Assembly: GCF_003991875.1 (NCBI RefSeq) | Contig: NZ_CP031423.1 | Location: 2,170,001-2,234,000 of the forward strand | From: Microbacterium lemovicicum | Lineage (GTDB): Bacteria > Actinomycetota > Actinomycetes > Actinomycetales > Microbacteriaceae | DNA length: 64,000 nucleotides | Direction: 5' to 3' | In this document: positions 1 to 9,668 of the stretch, one piece after another | How positions within the stretch are numbered: position 1 is the stretch's first letter | Layout of the letters: the number at the start of each line of letters is the position of its first letter | Notes under the pieces: model-generated | Told to the model about the DNA's origin: nothing | The model's input: only the letters and a program-made list of their open reading frames with translations | Database searches by the model: none | Program-made: the position numbers and the translations under genes

Positions 1-815
1 GATGCTGCGCCCACCGCCACTGCGAGGCGCACCCCCTCGCCCGGGCCGAGCTGATTGCCGTGCACCCGGGGCAGGAGTCCGCGGGCGATGCCCGCCTCGA
101 GCACGCGGCGGCTCTCGTCGGGGGTGAACGCGCCCCGTTCGCAGAACACGTCGATCCAGCGGGCGTGCGGCGAACACGCGTCGAGCATCGCGCCGCAGAC
201 GAGCTCGACGTAGTCGTCGCGGCGGTCCTCGAACTCGGCGGGCACGACGTGGGCACCGAGGAAGGTCACCTCGTCGGTCACCTCGGCCGCGAGCCGCGCG
301 GAGCGCTCTTCGTCGGCGACGGTGAGGCCGTAGCCGGTCTTGACCTCGAAGGTCGTCGTGCCCTGACCGTTCAGCTCGACGACGAAGCCGGCGAGGCGGG
401 CACGCAGCTCGTCGTCGCTCGCGGCGCGGGTGGCGGCGACGGTCCGCCGTATGCCGCCGGCGGCATACGGCGTGCCCGTCATCCGGGCGGCGAACTCGTC
501 CGCGCGGTCTCCGCCGAAGACGAGGTGGGTGTGGCTGTCGACGAATCCGGGCAGCACGGCCCGGCCCGCGACATCCACGACCTCGACCCCCCGCGAAACA
601 GCATGCGCGCGGCCAGGCCTAGGGGAATCGCCTACGTCTCGCCGCGCCGCTGCAGTCTCGCGGTCGATGGGGGCGTCGGCGGCGGCTCCGACCCACGCCA
701 CGTGTCCGTCCTCGACGAGCACCGCCGCATCGCGGATCGTCCCGCACGCGTCGCCGTCGTGCGCGACGTTCGTCGTCAGCTCGCCGATCCCCGTCAGCAG
801 CACCCGGGCGCTCAC
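1..815 (-). CDS. hutI: Imidazolonepropionase HutI (3' end cut by window)
   Basis: Third enzyme of histidine degradation: hydrolyses 4-imidazolone-5-propanoate to N-formimino-L-glutamate in the cytoplasm. The metal-site motif [16 protein letters not shown] and the following [20 protein letters not shown] stretch are typical of HutI. The GTG start (813-815) overlaps the hutU stop as GTGA, so translation is probably coupled. Residues about 51-75, between the N-terminal beta sandwich and the metal motif, are encoded by a dispersed repeat (592-663) with no counterpart in ordinary HutI; the frame stays open. The C-terminal part lies beyond base 1. Confidence 0.93.
   Translation of the reverse strand, partial: MSARVLLTGIGELTTNVAHDGDACGTIRDAAVLVEDGHVAWVGAAADAPIDRETAAARRDVGDSPRPGRAHAVSRGVEVVDVAGRAVLPGFVDSHTHLVFGGDRADEFAARMTGTPYAAGGIRRTVAATRAASDDELRARLAGFVVELNGQGTTTFEVKTGYGLTVADEERSARLAAEVTDEVTFLGAHVVPAEFEDRRDDYVELVCGAMLDACSPHARWIDVFCERGAFTPDESRRVLEAGIARGLLPRVHGNQLGPGEGVRLAVAVGAA
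592..663. repeat. Dispersed repeat family A, copy 1 (inside hutI)
   Basis: A 72-base segment aligning end to end without gaps with 5114-5185 at roughly four fifths identity (hand alignment). The shared core includes TAGGGGAATC, CGTCTCGCCG and a flanking CGCGARACAGCA. The element contains GCGAGAC/GTCTCGC inverted segments. Its length is 24 codons, so it is read through by hutI without a frameshift. Confidence 0.75.
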
Positions 816-2503
816 AGCATCGGCACGTTCAGGCCGCGCTCGCGGGCGACCTCCCTGGCCCGCTCGTAGCCGGCGTCGACGTGGCGCATCACGCCCGTGC
901 CCGGATCGTTCACGAGCACGCGTGCGAGCTTCTCGGCGGCGAGGTCGGAGCCGTCGGCGACGGTCACCTGGCCGGCGTGGATGCTGCGGCCGATCCCGAC
1001 GCCGCCGCCATGGTGGATCGACACCCACGACGCGCCGCTGGACGTGTTGAGCAGCGCGTTGAGCAGCGGCCAGTCCGCGATCGCATCGGACCCGTCGGCC
1101 ATGGCCTCCGTCTCCCGGTAGGGCGAGGCGACCGAGCCGGCGTCGAGGTGGTCGCGCCCGATGACGATCGGCGCAGACAGCTCGCCCGAGGCCACCATCT
1201 CGTTGAATTTCAGGCCCGCGAGGTGGCGCTCCTTGTAGCCGAGCCAGCAAATGCGGGCCGGCAGGCCCTCGAACGAGACCTTCTCCCCCGCCTGCTCGAT
1301 CCAGCGGCGGAGTCCGGCGTCCTCGGGAAAGAGCTCCATCACGGCGCGGTCGGTGCGGCGGATGTCCTCCGGATCGCCCGACAGCGCCACCCAGCGGAAG
1401 GGGCCACGGCCTTCGGCGAACTGCGGACGAATATAGGCCGGCACGAAGCCGGGGAACGAGAACGCCCGGTCGTACCCGCCCAGCTGCGCCTCGGCGCGTA
1501 TCGAGTTGCCGTAGTCGAAGACCTCGGCCCCGGCATCCTGGAATCCGACCATCGCCGCGACGTGCGCGGCCATGCTCGCGCGCGAGCGCCGTGTGAAGTC
1601 CTGCGGATCGCGGTCCGCTTCGGCGCGCCACTCGTCCAGGGCCGCACCGACGGGCAGATAGGCGAGCGGATCGTGCGCGCTCGTCTGGTCGGTGACGATG
1701 TCGATCGGGATGCCGCGGGCCAGGAGCTCCGGGAAGACCTCGGCCGCGTTGCCGACGAGGCCGACGGAGAGCGGGGAGCCCGATTCCCTCGCCGCGAGCA
1801 CGCGTCGCACGGCCTCGTCGAGGTCGGTCGTGTACTCATCGAGGTAGCGGCGCTCGACGCGGCGGGCGAGCCGGGTCTGGTCCACGTCGACTATGAGCAC
1901 CGCTCCGCCGTTCATCGTGACGGCCAGCGGCTGCGCGCCGCCCATGCCGCCGCATCCCGCGGTGAGCGTCAGGGTGCCGGCGAGGCTCGCGGTCGCAGCA
2001 TCCCGCCCCGCCTTCTGCGCGAGCGACCGTGCCACCGCGGCGAACGTCTCGTACGTGCCCTGCAGGATGCCCTGCGTGCCGATGTAGATCCAGGAGCCCG
2101 CGGTCATCTGCCCGTACATGGTGAGACCGAGGTGCTCGAGGCGGCGGAACTCGGGCCAGGTCGCCCAGTCGCCCACGAGGTTCGAGTTCGCGATGAGCAC
2201 GCGGGGCGCCCACTCGTGCGTGCGGAACACGCCGACGGGCTTGCCGGACTGCACGAGCAGCGTCTCGTCGGGCTCGAGCTCGTCGAGGGTGCGCACGATC
2301 GCGTCGTAGGCCGCCCACGTGCGCGCCGCCTTGCCCGTGCCGCCGTAGACGACGAGGTCTTCGGGATGCTCCGCCACCTCCGGATCGAGGTTGTTCATCA
2401 GCATCCGCTTGGCCGCCTCCGCGCCCCAGCTCTTCGCCGTGCGCTTCGCCCCGCGCGCCGCGCGCACCGTGCGCGGTCCTGCCTCCGTCGCCGTTCCGCT
2501 CAT
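812..2503 (-). CDS. hutU: Urocanate hydratase HutU
   Basis: Adds water to urocanate to give 4-imidazolone-5-propanoate, the second step of histidine degradation, using tightly bound NAD+. The 563-residue protein is close to the usual length. It carries the [14 protein letters not shown]-binding segment, the [12 protein letters not shown]-terminal signature and the [20 protein letters not shown]-terminal motif. The ATG at 2501-2503 overlaps the hutH stop (ATGA) and its stop overlaps the hutI start (GTGA), giving a tightly coupled hutH-hutU-hutI unit. The frame is open further upstream through hutH, but the conserved N-terminus begins here. Confidence 0.97.
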   Translation of the reverse strand: MSGTATEAGPRTVRAARGAKRTAKSWGAEAAKRMLMNNLDPEVAEHPEDLVVYGGTGKAARTWAAYDAIVRTLDELEPDETLLVQSGKPVGVFRTHEWAPRVLIANSNLVGDWATWPEFRRLEHLGLTMYGQMTAGSWIYIGTQGILQGTYETFAAVARSLAQKAGRDAATASLAGTLTLTAGCGGMGGAQPLAVTMNGGAVLIVDVDQTRLARRVERRYLDEYTTDLDEAVRRVLAARESGSPLSVGLVGNAAEVFPELLARGIPIDIVTDQTSAHDPLAYLPVGAALDEWRAEADRDPQDFTRRSRASMAAHVAAMVGFQDAGAEVFDYGNSIRAEAQLGGYDRAFSFPGFVPAYIRPQFAEGRGPFRWVALSGDPEDIRRTDRAVMELFPEDAGLRRWIEQAGEKVSFEGLPARICWLGYKERHLAGLKFNEMVASGELSAPIVIGRDHLDAGSVASPYRETEAMADGSDAIADWPLLNALLNTSSGASWVSIHHGGGVGIGRSIHAGQVTVADGSDLAAEKLARVLVNDPGTGVMRHVDAGYERAREVARERGLNVPML

Positions 2504-4245
2504 CGTTCCGCTCCTTCGCTCGTCTCGTCCGTGCCCGTGCCGTCTCTGCTCCCGCCGGTGTCGGCCGGCTGCTGTGCCGATCCGGAGGAGATGTGCAGAT
2601 CCGGAGGACGGATGCCGCGCCGCGAACCTCCTGTTCCGTCTTTCTCCTCCCGATCTGCGCGCCCCGCACCGGCCGGGCGCGCCCGAGCGCCGAGCACCGC
2701 TGCGACCGCGCCCGCGGCGACCAGCTCGACCACGCTCTCGATCTCGGGCGACAGGAAGCGATCGGGACCGGGCCCACCCGCGGCCGTGCGCACGACGGCG
2801 CGAGCGTCCGCGGTGCGTGCGGCGGGAGCCAGCGGCGCGCGCAGGTCCAGCGCCCGCGCGGCCGTGATCAGCTCGATCGCCAGCACCCGGGTGAGCCCGT
2901 CGACGGCGCGGCGGAGCTTGCGTGCGGCCGCCCAGCCCATCGAGACGTGGTCCTCCTGCATGGCCGAGGAGGGGATGGAGTCGACCGACGCGGGCACGGC
3001 GAGGCGCTTGAGCTCCGAGACGATGCCCGCCGCGGAGTACTGGGCGATCATGAGGCCCGAATCGACGCCGACCTCGTCGGCGAGGAACGGCGGCAGCCCG
3101 TTGCTGCGGGCGGCATCGAGCGCGCGATCGGTGCGGCGCTCCGAGATCGAGGCGACGTCGGCGACGGAGATGGCGAGGAAGTCGAGCACGGCGGCGATCG
3201 GCGCGCCGTGGAAGTTGCCGTTGGACTCGACGCGCCCGTCGAGGGTGATGACGGGGTTGTCGACGGTGGCGGCGAGCTCGCGCGTCGCGATGAGGCGGGC
3301 GTGCTCGAGCGTGTCGCGCGCGGCGCCGTGCACCTGCGGCGAGCATCGCAGCGAGTACGCGTCCTGCACCCGCGTGCACACCGACGGGTCGCGGTGGCTC
3401 GCCATCAGCGGCGATCCGGCGAGCATGCGGCGCAGGTTCTCCGCCGACGCCGTCTGTCCGAGCTGCGGGCGCAGCGCCATCAGGTCGGCCGCGAAGACGG
3501 CGTCGGTGCCGAGCTGGCTCTCCACCGACATGGCGGCGGCGACGTCGGCCGTGTCGAGCAGCATCGACAGGTCGTCGATGGCGAGGAGCAGCATCCCGAG
3601 CATGCCGTCGGTGCCGTTGATGAGGGCGAGGCCCTCCTTCTCGCGGAGCACGAGACGCGTGAGGGATGCTGCGGCCAGCGCCTCCGCGGCCGGCATGGGG
3701 TCGCCGCCGCCCACGCGGACGTCGCCCTCGCCCATCGCGGCGAGTGCGACGTGGGACAGCGGCGCCAGGTCGCCGGAGCATCCGAGCGAGCCGTACTCGC
3801 GGACGATCGGGGTGATGCCGGCGTCGAGCATTCCGGCGTAGGTCTCCACGACCTCGCGGCGCACGCCGGTGCGACCGGAGGCGAGCGTCTGCAGGCGCAG
3901 CAGCATCAGCGCCCGGACGACCTCGCCTTCCACCTCGGGCCCGGTGCCGGCGGCGTGCGAGCGGATGAGGCTCGCCTGCAGCTGCCGGCGGCGCTCGGGG
4001 ACGATGAAGGTGGTGGCGAGCGCGCCGAAGCCGGTGGAGATGCCGTAGTGCGGCTGCGGGTCGTCGGCGAGCAGCTCGACGAGCGTCCGCGTCTGCTCGA
4101 CGCGCTCGAGGGCCTCGGCGGCGAGCGACACCCGCGCACCGTGGCGGGCGACGGACACGACCTCGTCGGGTGTGAGGGGAACCGACCCGACCGTGACGGT
4201 GCGGGGGTCGGATGCCGCGATCTCGGCCACGCTCGCTGTGCTCAT
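2500..4245 (-). CDS. hutH: Histidine ammonia-lyase HutH with repeat-derived C-terminal tail
   Basis: Converts histidine to urocanate and ammonia, the first step of the hut pathway, using a self-made MIO cofactor. The MIO segment reads [14 protein letters not shown], so the cyclising triad is Cys156-Ser-Gly rather than the textbook Ala-Ser-Gly. The substrate region [15 protein letters not shown] and the active-site loop QEDHVSMGW are intact. At 581 residues it is about 60 longer than a usual HutH. The extra tail is charged and low-complexity and is encoded through a dispersed repeat (2576-2660), with [14 protein letters not shown] its clearest part. The ATG at 4243-4245 was chosen over one 36 bases upstream because that one falls in the divergent promoter region and CAGGA precedes this one. 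Confidence 0.95.
   Translation of the reverse strand: MSTASVAEIAASDPRTVTVGSVPLTPDEVVSVARHGARVSLAAEALERVEQTRTLVELLADDPQPHYGISTGFGALATTFIVPERRRQLQASLIRSHAAGTGPEVEGEVVRALMLLRLQTLASGRTGVRREVVETYAGMLDAGITPIVREYGSLGCSGDLAPLSHVALAAMGEGDVRVGGGDPMPAAEALAAASLTRLVLREKEGLALINGTDGMLGMLLLAIDDLSMLLDTADVAAAMSVESQLGTDAVFAADLMALRPQLGQTASAENLRRMLAGSPLMASHRDPSVCTRVQDAYSLRCSPQVHGAARDTLEHARLIATRELAATVDNPVITLDGRVESNGNFHGAPIAAVLDFLAISVADVASISERRTDRALDAARSNGLPPFLADEVGVDSGLMIAQYSAAGIVSELKRLAVPASVDSIPSSAMQEDHVSMGWAAARKLRRAVDGLTRVLAIELITAARALDLRAPLAPAARTADARAVVRTAAGGPGPDRFLSPEIESVVELVAAGAVAAVLGARARPAGAGRADREEKDGTGGSRRGIRPPDLHISSGSAQQPADTGGSRDGTGTDETSEGAER
2576..2660. repeat. Dispersed repeat family B, copy 1 (inside hutH 3' end)
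   Basis: An 85-base element matching 53220-53304. Both begin with GATCSGGAGGAGATGTG, continue with GATCCGGAGGACGGAT and end in a TCCTCC run followed by GATC. The two ends are inverted copies of each other (GATCCGGAGGA / TCCTCCCGATC), as in a REP-like palindrome. Here it is translated as residues about 529-557 of HutH. Confidence 0.75.
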
Positions 4246-4298
4246 GTCCTGATTCCACACGCTGCGCCTCGCTCGCGACACCGGCCCGTGGCATCCTG

Positions 4299-4316
4299 TG
4301 TCTGAGATGACAGACA
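4299..4316. promoter_or_regulatory. Possible operator at the iclR/hutH divergent start
   Basis: TGTCT (4299-4303) and AGACA (4312-4316) form an inverted repeat with an 8-base spacer, overlapping the start of the IclR-family gene about 55 bases from hutH. The placement suits autoregulation and hut control, but the arms are short. Confidence 0.3.
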
Positions 4317-5101
4317 GTTCGGCGGAGTCAGACGGCCGGTCTCCGACGCGCCCGCAGGTGCCGGCGGCGGAGCAGACGCTCCGCGTGCTGTCGTTCCTGG
4401 CGCGTCAGCGCGGCCCGGTGCCCGCGCGGGCGGTCGCAGTCGCCCTCGGCATCCCGCGCTCGAGCGTCTACCACCTGCTCGCCACGATGCAGGAGCAGCA
4501 GTTCGTGGTGCATGTGCCCGAGGAGCGGCGGTGGGGGCTCGGCATCGCCGCGTTCGAGCTCGCCGGCGGCTATTCGCGGCAGGAGCCGCTCGCGCGACTC
4601 GGTCGCCCGGTCGTCGCCGAGCTCGTCGACCGTACCGGCGAGAGCGCCCACCTCGCCGTCATGCACGGCCGCGACGTGCTCTACATCGTCGAGGAGCGCG
4701 CGCCGCACCGACCGACGCTCGTCACGGACGTCGGCGTGCGCCTCCCCGCCCACCTGACCGCGTCGGGCCGGGCCATGCTCGCCGCCCTTCCCCGCGAGCA
4801 GGTGCGGGCGCTGTACCCGGATGCCGCGGCCTTCGCCGAGCGCACCGGCCGGGGTCCGCGGCGGCCGGGCGAGCTGCGCGAGGTGCTGCGGTCCGTCCGA
4901 GCCGCCGGCTTCGCGAGCGAGGACGGCGAGGTCACGCTCGGTCTGCGCTCGGTCGGCGTCGCCGTGCGCGACCACGTCGGCTGGCCCGTGGCCGCGATCG
5001 CCGTCACCTACGCCGACGACCGCCCCGTCGACCCGGCCGCCCTCGCCGCACGCGTGGAGCCCGTCGCGCGCGAGCTCGCCCGGCGCCTCGGCGGGCGCTG
5101 A
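4307..5101 (+). CDS. IclR-family transcriptional regulator (probable hut regulator)
   Basis: A 264-residue regulator with an N-terminal winged helix (about residues 20-75, [19 protein letters not shown]) and a C-terminal IclR effector domain (about 90-260). It is transcribed away from hutH with only about 60 bases between starts, so it probably controls the hut operon, perhaps sensing urocanate or histidine (inference from position). Neither the ATG at 4307 nor the in-frame GTG at 4298 has a clear ribosome site; ATG is preferred. The transcript may be leaderless. Confidence 0.88.
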   Translation: MTDSSAESDGRSPTRPQVPAAEQTLRVLSFLARQRGPVPARAVAVALGIPRSSVYHLLATMQEQQFVVHVPEERRWGLGIAAFELAGGYSRQEPLARLGRPVVAELVDRTGESAHLAVMHGRDVLYIVEERAPHRPTLVTDVGVRLPAHLTASGRAMLAALPREQVRALYPDAAAFAERTGRGPRRPGELREVLRSVRAAGFASEDGEVTLGLRSVGVAVRDHVGWPVAAIAVTYADDRPVDPAALAARVEPVARELARRLGGR

Positions 5102-5113
5102 CCTCCCCTCTCC

Positions 5114-5185
5114 CGCGAGACAGCACCCGCGCGGCGAGACGTAGGGGAATCCCCCGCGTCTCGCCGTTGCGGTGCGGTCTCGCCG
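5114..5185. repeat. Dispersed repeat family A, copy 2 (between convergent genes)
   Basis: A 72-base element homologous to 592-663. It lies between the 3' ends of the IclR gene (+) and the LacI gene (-). It contains GGCGAGACGTAGGGGAATCC and two GTCTCGCCG segments that pair with upstream GCGAGAC copies, so the RNA could fold as a hairpin and end transcription from either side. Confidence 0.7.
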
Positions 5186-5209
5186 AGAGAGGAGCGTGGG
5201 AACCCGGGT

Positions 5210-6202
5210 TCAGCGCAGCACGAGCCGCGGTTCGACCAGCACGTGCGCGCCACCCGGCACCGCGGGGCGGGGGCTGATCGACGTGCCCGACGGCCCCATC
5301 AGCAGCTCGAGCGCGCCGATCGCCACCTGCTCCGGCAGCTGCTCGACGCTGGACAGCCCGAGCGCCTCCGCCGCCGGGGTGTTGTCGAACCCGAAGATCG
5401 GAAGCTCCGGGCGGCCGGCGGCGACGGCGGCCATGTGCGCGCCGATCGCGAGCGAGTCGCTCGCGCACACCACCGCGTCGAGGTGCTCCGTCAGCGCCTG
5501 CTCCACGACGGCCCGGGCGCCGGGCACGCTCTCCTCCGTCACCAGCCGCGGACCGCCGCCGCCGGCCTCCCGCCAGCCGCGCTCGCGGTCGTCGCCCGTG
5601 CCGGATCCCTGCGGCCAGCCGAGGAACGCCACCCGCGGCCCCGCCGTCTGCAGGGCACGCTCGGTCGCGGCGCGTGTGCCCGCCGCCCCGTCGACGTCGA
5701 CCCACAGGTGCGCGGGGGCCGACACATCGTCCGCGCCCCACGGCCGCCCGAACGACACGAACGGGATCCCCCGCTCCACGAGCCAGCCGGTCCGAGGATC
5801 GCCGTGGAACGTGCCCGTCACCACCACGGCGTCGACCTCGCCCGCCTCGGTGAGGTCGGCCAGCCGCGCGAGCTCCTCCTCGGGCGTGCGGGCGGCGTAG
5901 ACCAGCATCCGCATGCCGCGCTCGCTGCTGCGCTCCGTGAGCGCGTGCACGAACCGGTCGAGCACGACGCCCGAGACGCCGCCTGCGTAGGGATCCAGAT
6001 GGATGCCGATGGTCGAGCTGCGTCGCGTGCGCAGCCGGCGCGCGGCGGCGTTCTGGCGGTAGCCCAGCTGCGCGATGGCCTGGGTCACGCGCTCCCGGGT
6101 GGCCGGTCGCACGACGTCCGGTGCGTTCAGGACGTTCGAGACCGTCTGCCGGGACACGCCGGCCACGAGGGCCACGTCTTCCACGGTCGGGGTGCGGTCC
6201 AC
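5210..6202 (-). CDS. LacI-family transcriptional repressor
   Basis: A 330-residue LacI/GalR regulator. The N-terminal helix-turn-helix and hinge (about residues 6-60: TVEDVALVAGVSRQTVSNVL, then AARRLRTRRSSTIGI) are followed by a periplasmic-binding-protein-like effector domain. It starts at a GTG (6200-6202) and is divergent from the sugar ABC importer at 6375. A LacI-type palindrome lies in the importer promoter, so it is most likely the local repressor relieved by the imported sugar or a derivative. The exact sugar cannot be read from the sequence. Confidence 0.92.
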   Translation of the reverse strand: MDRTPTVEDVALVAGVSRQTVSNVLNAPDVVRPATRERVTQAIAQLGYRQNAAARRLRTRRSSTIGIHLDPYAGGVSGVVLDRFVHALTERSSERGMRMLVYAARTPEEELARLADLTEAGEVDAVVVTGTFHGDPRTGWLVERGIPFVSFGRPWGADDVSAPAHLWVDVDGAAGTRAATERALQTAGPRVAFLGWPQGSGTGDDRERGWREAGGGGPRLVTEESVPGARAVVEQALTEHLDAVVCASDSLAIGAHMAAVAAGRPELPIFGFDNTPAAEALGLSSVEQLPEQVAIGALELLMGPSGTSISPRPAVPGGAHVLVEPRLVLR

Positions 6203-6260
6203 GGCTCCCCCTTCGTCGCGGTCGATGTGCTCAGCATCCTATCCAGCCACCGGCAACGGG

Positions 6261-6290
6261 TTGACAACCTGAGAATCCTCGATCTACCGT
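6261..6290 (+). promoter_or_regulatory. Promoter of the sugar ABC operon
   Basis: A consensus -35 TTGACA (6261-6266) is followed after 18 bases by TACCGT (6285-6290). It reads towards the substrate-binding protein gene at 6375, and the LacI-type operator lies just downstream where a bound repressor would block the polymerase. Confidence 0.7.
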
Positions 6291-6306
6291 CTATCCACGC
6301 GCCGAG

Positions 6307-6320
6307 TTTGAACGATCAAA
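6307..6320. promoter_or_regulatory. LacI-type operator
   Basis: TTTGAACGATCAAA is a 14-base palindrome with one mismatched pair and the central CG typical of LacI/GalR operators. It is about 17 bases downstream of the -10 box of the ABC operon promoter and about 105 bases from the LacI gene start. Confidence 0.72.
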
Positions 6321-6374
6321 TATTCGGCGTGGTCCACCCTGCACCACCCTCACGGCTACTCGAAGGAGAGAGAC

Positions 6375-7637
6375 ATGACACGCAGCGGAATCCGGCGGCT
6401 CATCGCCGTCGGCGCCCTCACCGCCACCGGCGCGCTGATTCTGGCGGGATGCGGCTCGGGATCGGGCTTCAGCGACCCCGGGGCCTCCGAAGGCTCGGGC
6501 GACCTCACGTCGTCCGATGACGGGCTGAAGATCCTGATCGGCTCCTCCGGCGACGCCGAGACCGATGCCGTCAACGCCGCCGTCGCCGCCTGGTCGGAGG
6601 AGTCCGGCGTGGAGGCGACGGTGTCCACCGCCAGCGACCTGCCGCAGGAGCTCTCGCAGGGCTTCGCCGCCGGCTCCCCGCCGGACCTGTTCTACCTCGC
6701 GCCCGAGGCGCTGGCCGGCTACGCCGAGAACGGCTCGGTCAAGGCCTACGGCGATCTCCTGGGCAACAAGGACGACTTCTACCCGTCGCTGGTGAAGAAC
6801 TTCACCTACGACGACCAGTTCTACTGCGCGCCCAAGGACTTCTCGACCCTCCAGCTCGTCATCAACAAGGGGATCTGGGATGCCGCGGGTCTGACCGACG
6901 CCGACATCCCCACGACGTGGGACGACCTCGCCTCCGTGGCCCAGACACTGACCGCCGACGGGCGCGTCGGCCTCGCCTTCGGCGCCGAGTACCAGCGCGT
7001 CGGCGCGTTCATGGCCCAGGCGGGCGGCGGCCTCGTGAGCGACGACGGCACGGAGGCCGTCGCCAACAGCTCCGAGAACGTCGAGGCGCTCGATTACGTG
7101 AAGACCAACCTGGCGCAGGGCGACTTCGCCTTCGCATCCGACGTGGGCGCCGGCTGGGGCGGTGAAGCCTTCGGCAAGGGCCTCGCGGCCATGACGATCG
7201 AGGGCAACTGGATCACCGGCGCGATGTCGTCGGACTACCCCGACGTCGACTACGTCGTCGCCGAGCTCCCCGCCGGCCCGAGCGGCCAGGGCACACTCCA
7301 GTTCACCAACTGCTGGGGAATGGCCGCCGACAGCCCCAACCAGAAGGCCGCCCTCGACCTCGTGGAGTACCTGACGAGCTCCGAGCAGGTGCTGTCGTTC
7401 TCCCAGGCGTTCGGCCCGATGCCTCCCGTCCAGTCGGCCGCCGAGGAGTGGAAGAGCGAGAACCCGACCCTCGCCGCGTTCCTCACCGCCGCCGACTACG
7501 CCAAGAGCGTGCCGACGAACGACGGCATCGCGTCGGTCATCACCGACTTCAACTCGCAGCTGGAGTCGCTGAAGACCGGAGACCCGCAGAAGCTCCTCGA
7601 CACCGCGCAGTCCAACGTCGAAGCCGTCGTCGGCTGA
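6375..7637 (+). CDS. Sugar ABC transporter substrate-binding lipoprotein
   Basis: A 420-residue extracellular solute-binding protein of the carbohydrate (MalE-like, family 1) type. The N-terminus has two arginines, a hydrophobic stretch and the lipobox LAGC with Cys26 as the lipidated residue, so it is anchored outside the membrane. It delivers a sugar or oligosaccharide to the two permeases that follow directly. GAAGGAGAG just upstream of the ATG is a good ribosome site. No ATPase gene is present; such importers often share a MsiK-type ATPase encoded elsewhere. Confidence 0.93.
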   Translation: MTRSGIRRLIAVGALTATGALILAGCGSGSGFSDPGASEGSGDLTSSDDGLKILIGSSGDAETDAVNAAVAAWSEESGVEATVSTASDLPQELSQGFAAGSPPDLFYLAPEALAGYAENGSVKAYGDLLGNKDDFYPSLVKNFTYDDQFYCAPKDFSTLQLVINKGIWDAAGLTDADIPTTWDDLASVAQTLTADGRVGLAFGAEYQRVGAFMAQAGGGLVSDDGTEAVANSSENVEALDYVKTNLAQGDFAFASDVGAGWGGEAFGKGLAAMTIEGNWITGAMSSDYPDVDYVVAELPAGPSGQGTLQFTNCWGMAADSPNQKAALDLVEYLTSSEQVLSFSQAFGPMPPVQSAAEEWKSENPTLAAFLTAADYAKSVPTNDGIASVITDFNSQLESLKTGDPQKLLDTAQSNVEAVVG

Positions 7638-7647
7638 GGCTGACGCG

Positions 7648-8760
7648 ATGACTGCGACCGTGTCCGCGCCGCGTCGCGCCGGGCGCCCCTCCGGGGGCGT
7701 CCGGCGCGGCGAGGCCGTCGCCGGCTGGGCGTTCACCGCGCCCGTGCTCGTGATCCTCGGGATCTTCCTGCTCGTGCCGGTGCTCATGGCGCTCTGGGTG
7801 AGCTTCTCCGACTGGTCGGGCCGTGGGAGCCCCTTCTCCGGCAACGTGAACTTCGTCGGCCTCGACAACTACGCCGCGATCACCGCCGAGGGCGGCCTGC
7901 CCACCCGTGACTTCGGCACCGCGCTGCGCAACAACGCGTGGTACGTGCTGCTCGTGGTGCCCTTGCAGACCGCGCTGTCGCTGTTCCTCGCCGTCCTCGT
8001 CAACCGCGCGGTGCTGCGCGGCCGCGGGCTGTTCCGCACCGCCTTCTACTTCCCCTCCGTGACCAGCAGCGTGGCCATCACGGTGCTGTGGCTGTTCCTC
8101 TTCTCCGCCTCCGGTGCGGTGAACCAGATCCTCGGAGCCGTCGGCATCGCCGGGCCGAATTGGTTCAACGACCCCAGCGGCGTCGTCCACAACGCCCTCG
8201 GCGCGGTCGGCGTCACCGACGGGCCTGCCGCCCTCACCGGGAGCGGCTTCCTCGGCCTCACCTGGTGGGACTGGCTGTCCGGCCCCTCGGTCGCCATGTC
8301 GGCCTTCATCCTCATGGCCGTCTTCACCACCAGCGGCACGTTCATGCTGCTCTTCATCGCCGCGCTGCAGAATCTCGGCGGCGACGTCGACGAGGCGGCC
8401 ATGATGGACGGGGCCAACGCCTGGCAGCGCTTCTGGCGGGTCACCCTGCCCCAGCTGCGTCCGACGCTGTTCACCGTGCTCACGCTCGGCCTGATCGGCT
8501 GCTGGCAGGTGTTCGACCAGATCTACACCGGCACCCAGGGCGGGCCCGGCAAGACCACGCTCACGCCCGCGTACCTGTCCTACTCGGCGGCCTTCCTCGA
8601 CCAGGACTGGGGCCAGGGCGCGGCCATCGCGTTCATCCTGTTCGCGATCATCGTGATCCTCACGATCTTCCAGCGGTGGGTGCTGCGCGACCGCCCGGTC
8701 TCGAAGCGCCGGGCGCGCCAGTACGAGCTCCCGCAGAAGAAGAAGGAGGTGGCACGATGA
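7648..8760 (+). CDS. Sugar ABC transporter permease (MalF type)
   Basis: A 370-residue inner-membrane permease with about six transmembrane helices. The cytoplasmic EAA loop reads EAAMMDGANAWQRFWRVTLPQLRP and contacts the ATPase. It forms a heterodimer with the next gene product, whose start overlaps this stop (ATGA at 8757-8760). A longer periplasmic segment around residues 150-215 between helices is usual in MalF-like members. Confidence 0.93.
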   Translation: MTATVSAPRRAGRPSGGVRRGEAVAGWAFTAPVLVILGIFLLVPVLMALWVSFSDWSGRGSPFSGNVNFVGLDNYAAITAEGGLPTRDFGTALRNNAWYVLLVVPLQTALSLFLAVLVNRAVLRGRGLFRTAFYFPSVTSSVAITVLWLFLFSASGAVNQILGAVGIAGPNWFNDPSGVVHNALGAVGVTDGPAALTGSGFLGLTWWDWLSGPSVAMSAFILMAVFTTSGTFMLLFIAALQNLGGDVDEAAMMDGANAWQRFWRVTLPQLRPTLFTVLTLGLIGCWQVFDQIYTGTQGGPGKTTLTPAYLSYSAAFLDQDWGQGAAIAFILFAIIVILTIFQRWVLRDRPVSKRRARQYELPQKKKEVAR

Positions 8761-9668
8761 CCGGCACCTCGTTCGCCAAGGCCGAGATCGCCGCGGCGGT
8801 GTCGCGGAAGTGGGAGAAGCCGACCCGCCAGCGCTGGCACACCCGCACGCTGACCTGGCAGATCCTGCTGTACGCGCTGCTGGTCGTGCTCGCGCTCATC
8901 TACATCTCCCCCTTCCTGGTGCAGATCTCGACGTCGCTCAAGCCCGACGCCGAGGCCGCGACCGACGCGATCTCGCTGATCCCGCAGACCTGGACGGTGG
9001 CGGCCTACGAGCGCCTCTTCCTGCGGAGCGACTTCCCGATCTGGTTCGCCAACTCCGCGATCGTGACGCTGTTCGTCACGCTCGGGCGGGTGTTCTTCGC
9101 GTCCCTCGCCGGCTACGCGCTCGCGCGGCTGCACTTCCGTGGGCGCGGCGTCGTCTTCGCCGCCGTCGTGGCGGTCATGGCCGTCCCCACCGTGGTCCTG
9201 CTCATCCCGAAGTTCCTCGTGATCAACCAGCTCGGCATGTACGACTCGTACGCGGGCATGATCCTGCCGCTGCTGGTGGACGCCGCCGGCGTGTTCATCA
9301 TGAAGAACTTCTTCGAGTCGGTTCCCGTGTCGGTCGAGGAGCAGGCCCGCATCGACGGGGCGGGCACCTTCCGCCTGTTCTGGTCGGTCGTGCTGCCGAT
9401 GGCGCGGCCGGCGCTCATCACGATCGTGATCCTGTCGTTCCAGGGATCGTGGAACGAGCTGTCGCACTTCATCATCTCGACCCAGTCCCCCGAGCTGACG
9501 ACGCTGACCAAGGGCGTCGCACGACTCGCCTCGGGTCAGCTCAGCCAGGGCACGCAGTATCCGCTGAAGCTCGCCGCCGCACTCATCATGACCATCCCGG
9601 TGGCGGTGCTGTTCTTCATCTTCCAGCGGCGCATCATGAACGCCAGCGAAGGAGCCGTCAAGGAATGA
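8757..9668 (+). CDS. Sugar ABC transporter permease (MalG type)
   Basis: A 303-residue partner permease with about six transmembrane helices and the EAA loop EEQARIDGAGTFRLFWSVVL. A basic N-terminal cytoplasmic extension (about residues 1-35) precedes the first helix. ATGA overlaps on both sides couple it to the MalF-type permease and to the downstream glycosidase, so the importer and the enzyme are made together. Confidence 0.93.
   Translation: MTGTSFAKAEIAAAVSRKWEKPTRQRWHTRTLTWQILLYALLVVLALIYISPFLVQISTSLKPDAEAATDAISLIPQTWTVAAYERLFLRSDFPIWFANSAIVTLFVTLGRVFFASLAGYALARLHFRGRGVVFAAVVAVMAVPTVVLLIPKFLVINQLGMYDSYAGMILPLLVDAAGVFIMKNFFESVPVSVEEQARIDGAGTFRLFWSVVLPMARPALITIVILSFQGSWNELSHFIISTQSPELTTLTKGVARLASGQLSQGTQYPLKLAAALIMTIPVAVLFFIFQRRIMNASEGAVKE

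Noticed and set aside
592..663. Disruption of hutI by an insertion making it a pseudogene
   Set aside because: The inserted repeat is 72 bases (24 codons) and both flanking parts of HutI stay in one frame, so no break is seen, although activity is untested.
881..3841. Very long plus-strand open frame opposite hutU and hutH
   Set aside because: It is the antisense shadow of two well-recognised genes, made of Arg/Ala/Gly-rich sequence typical of high-GC antisense frames, with no recognisable domain.
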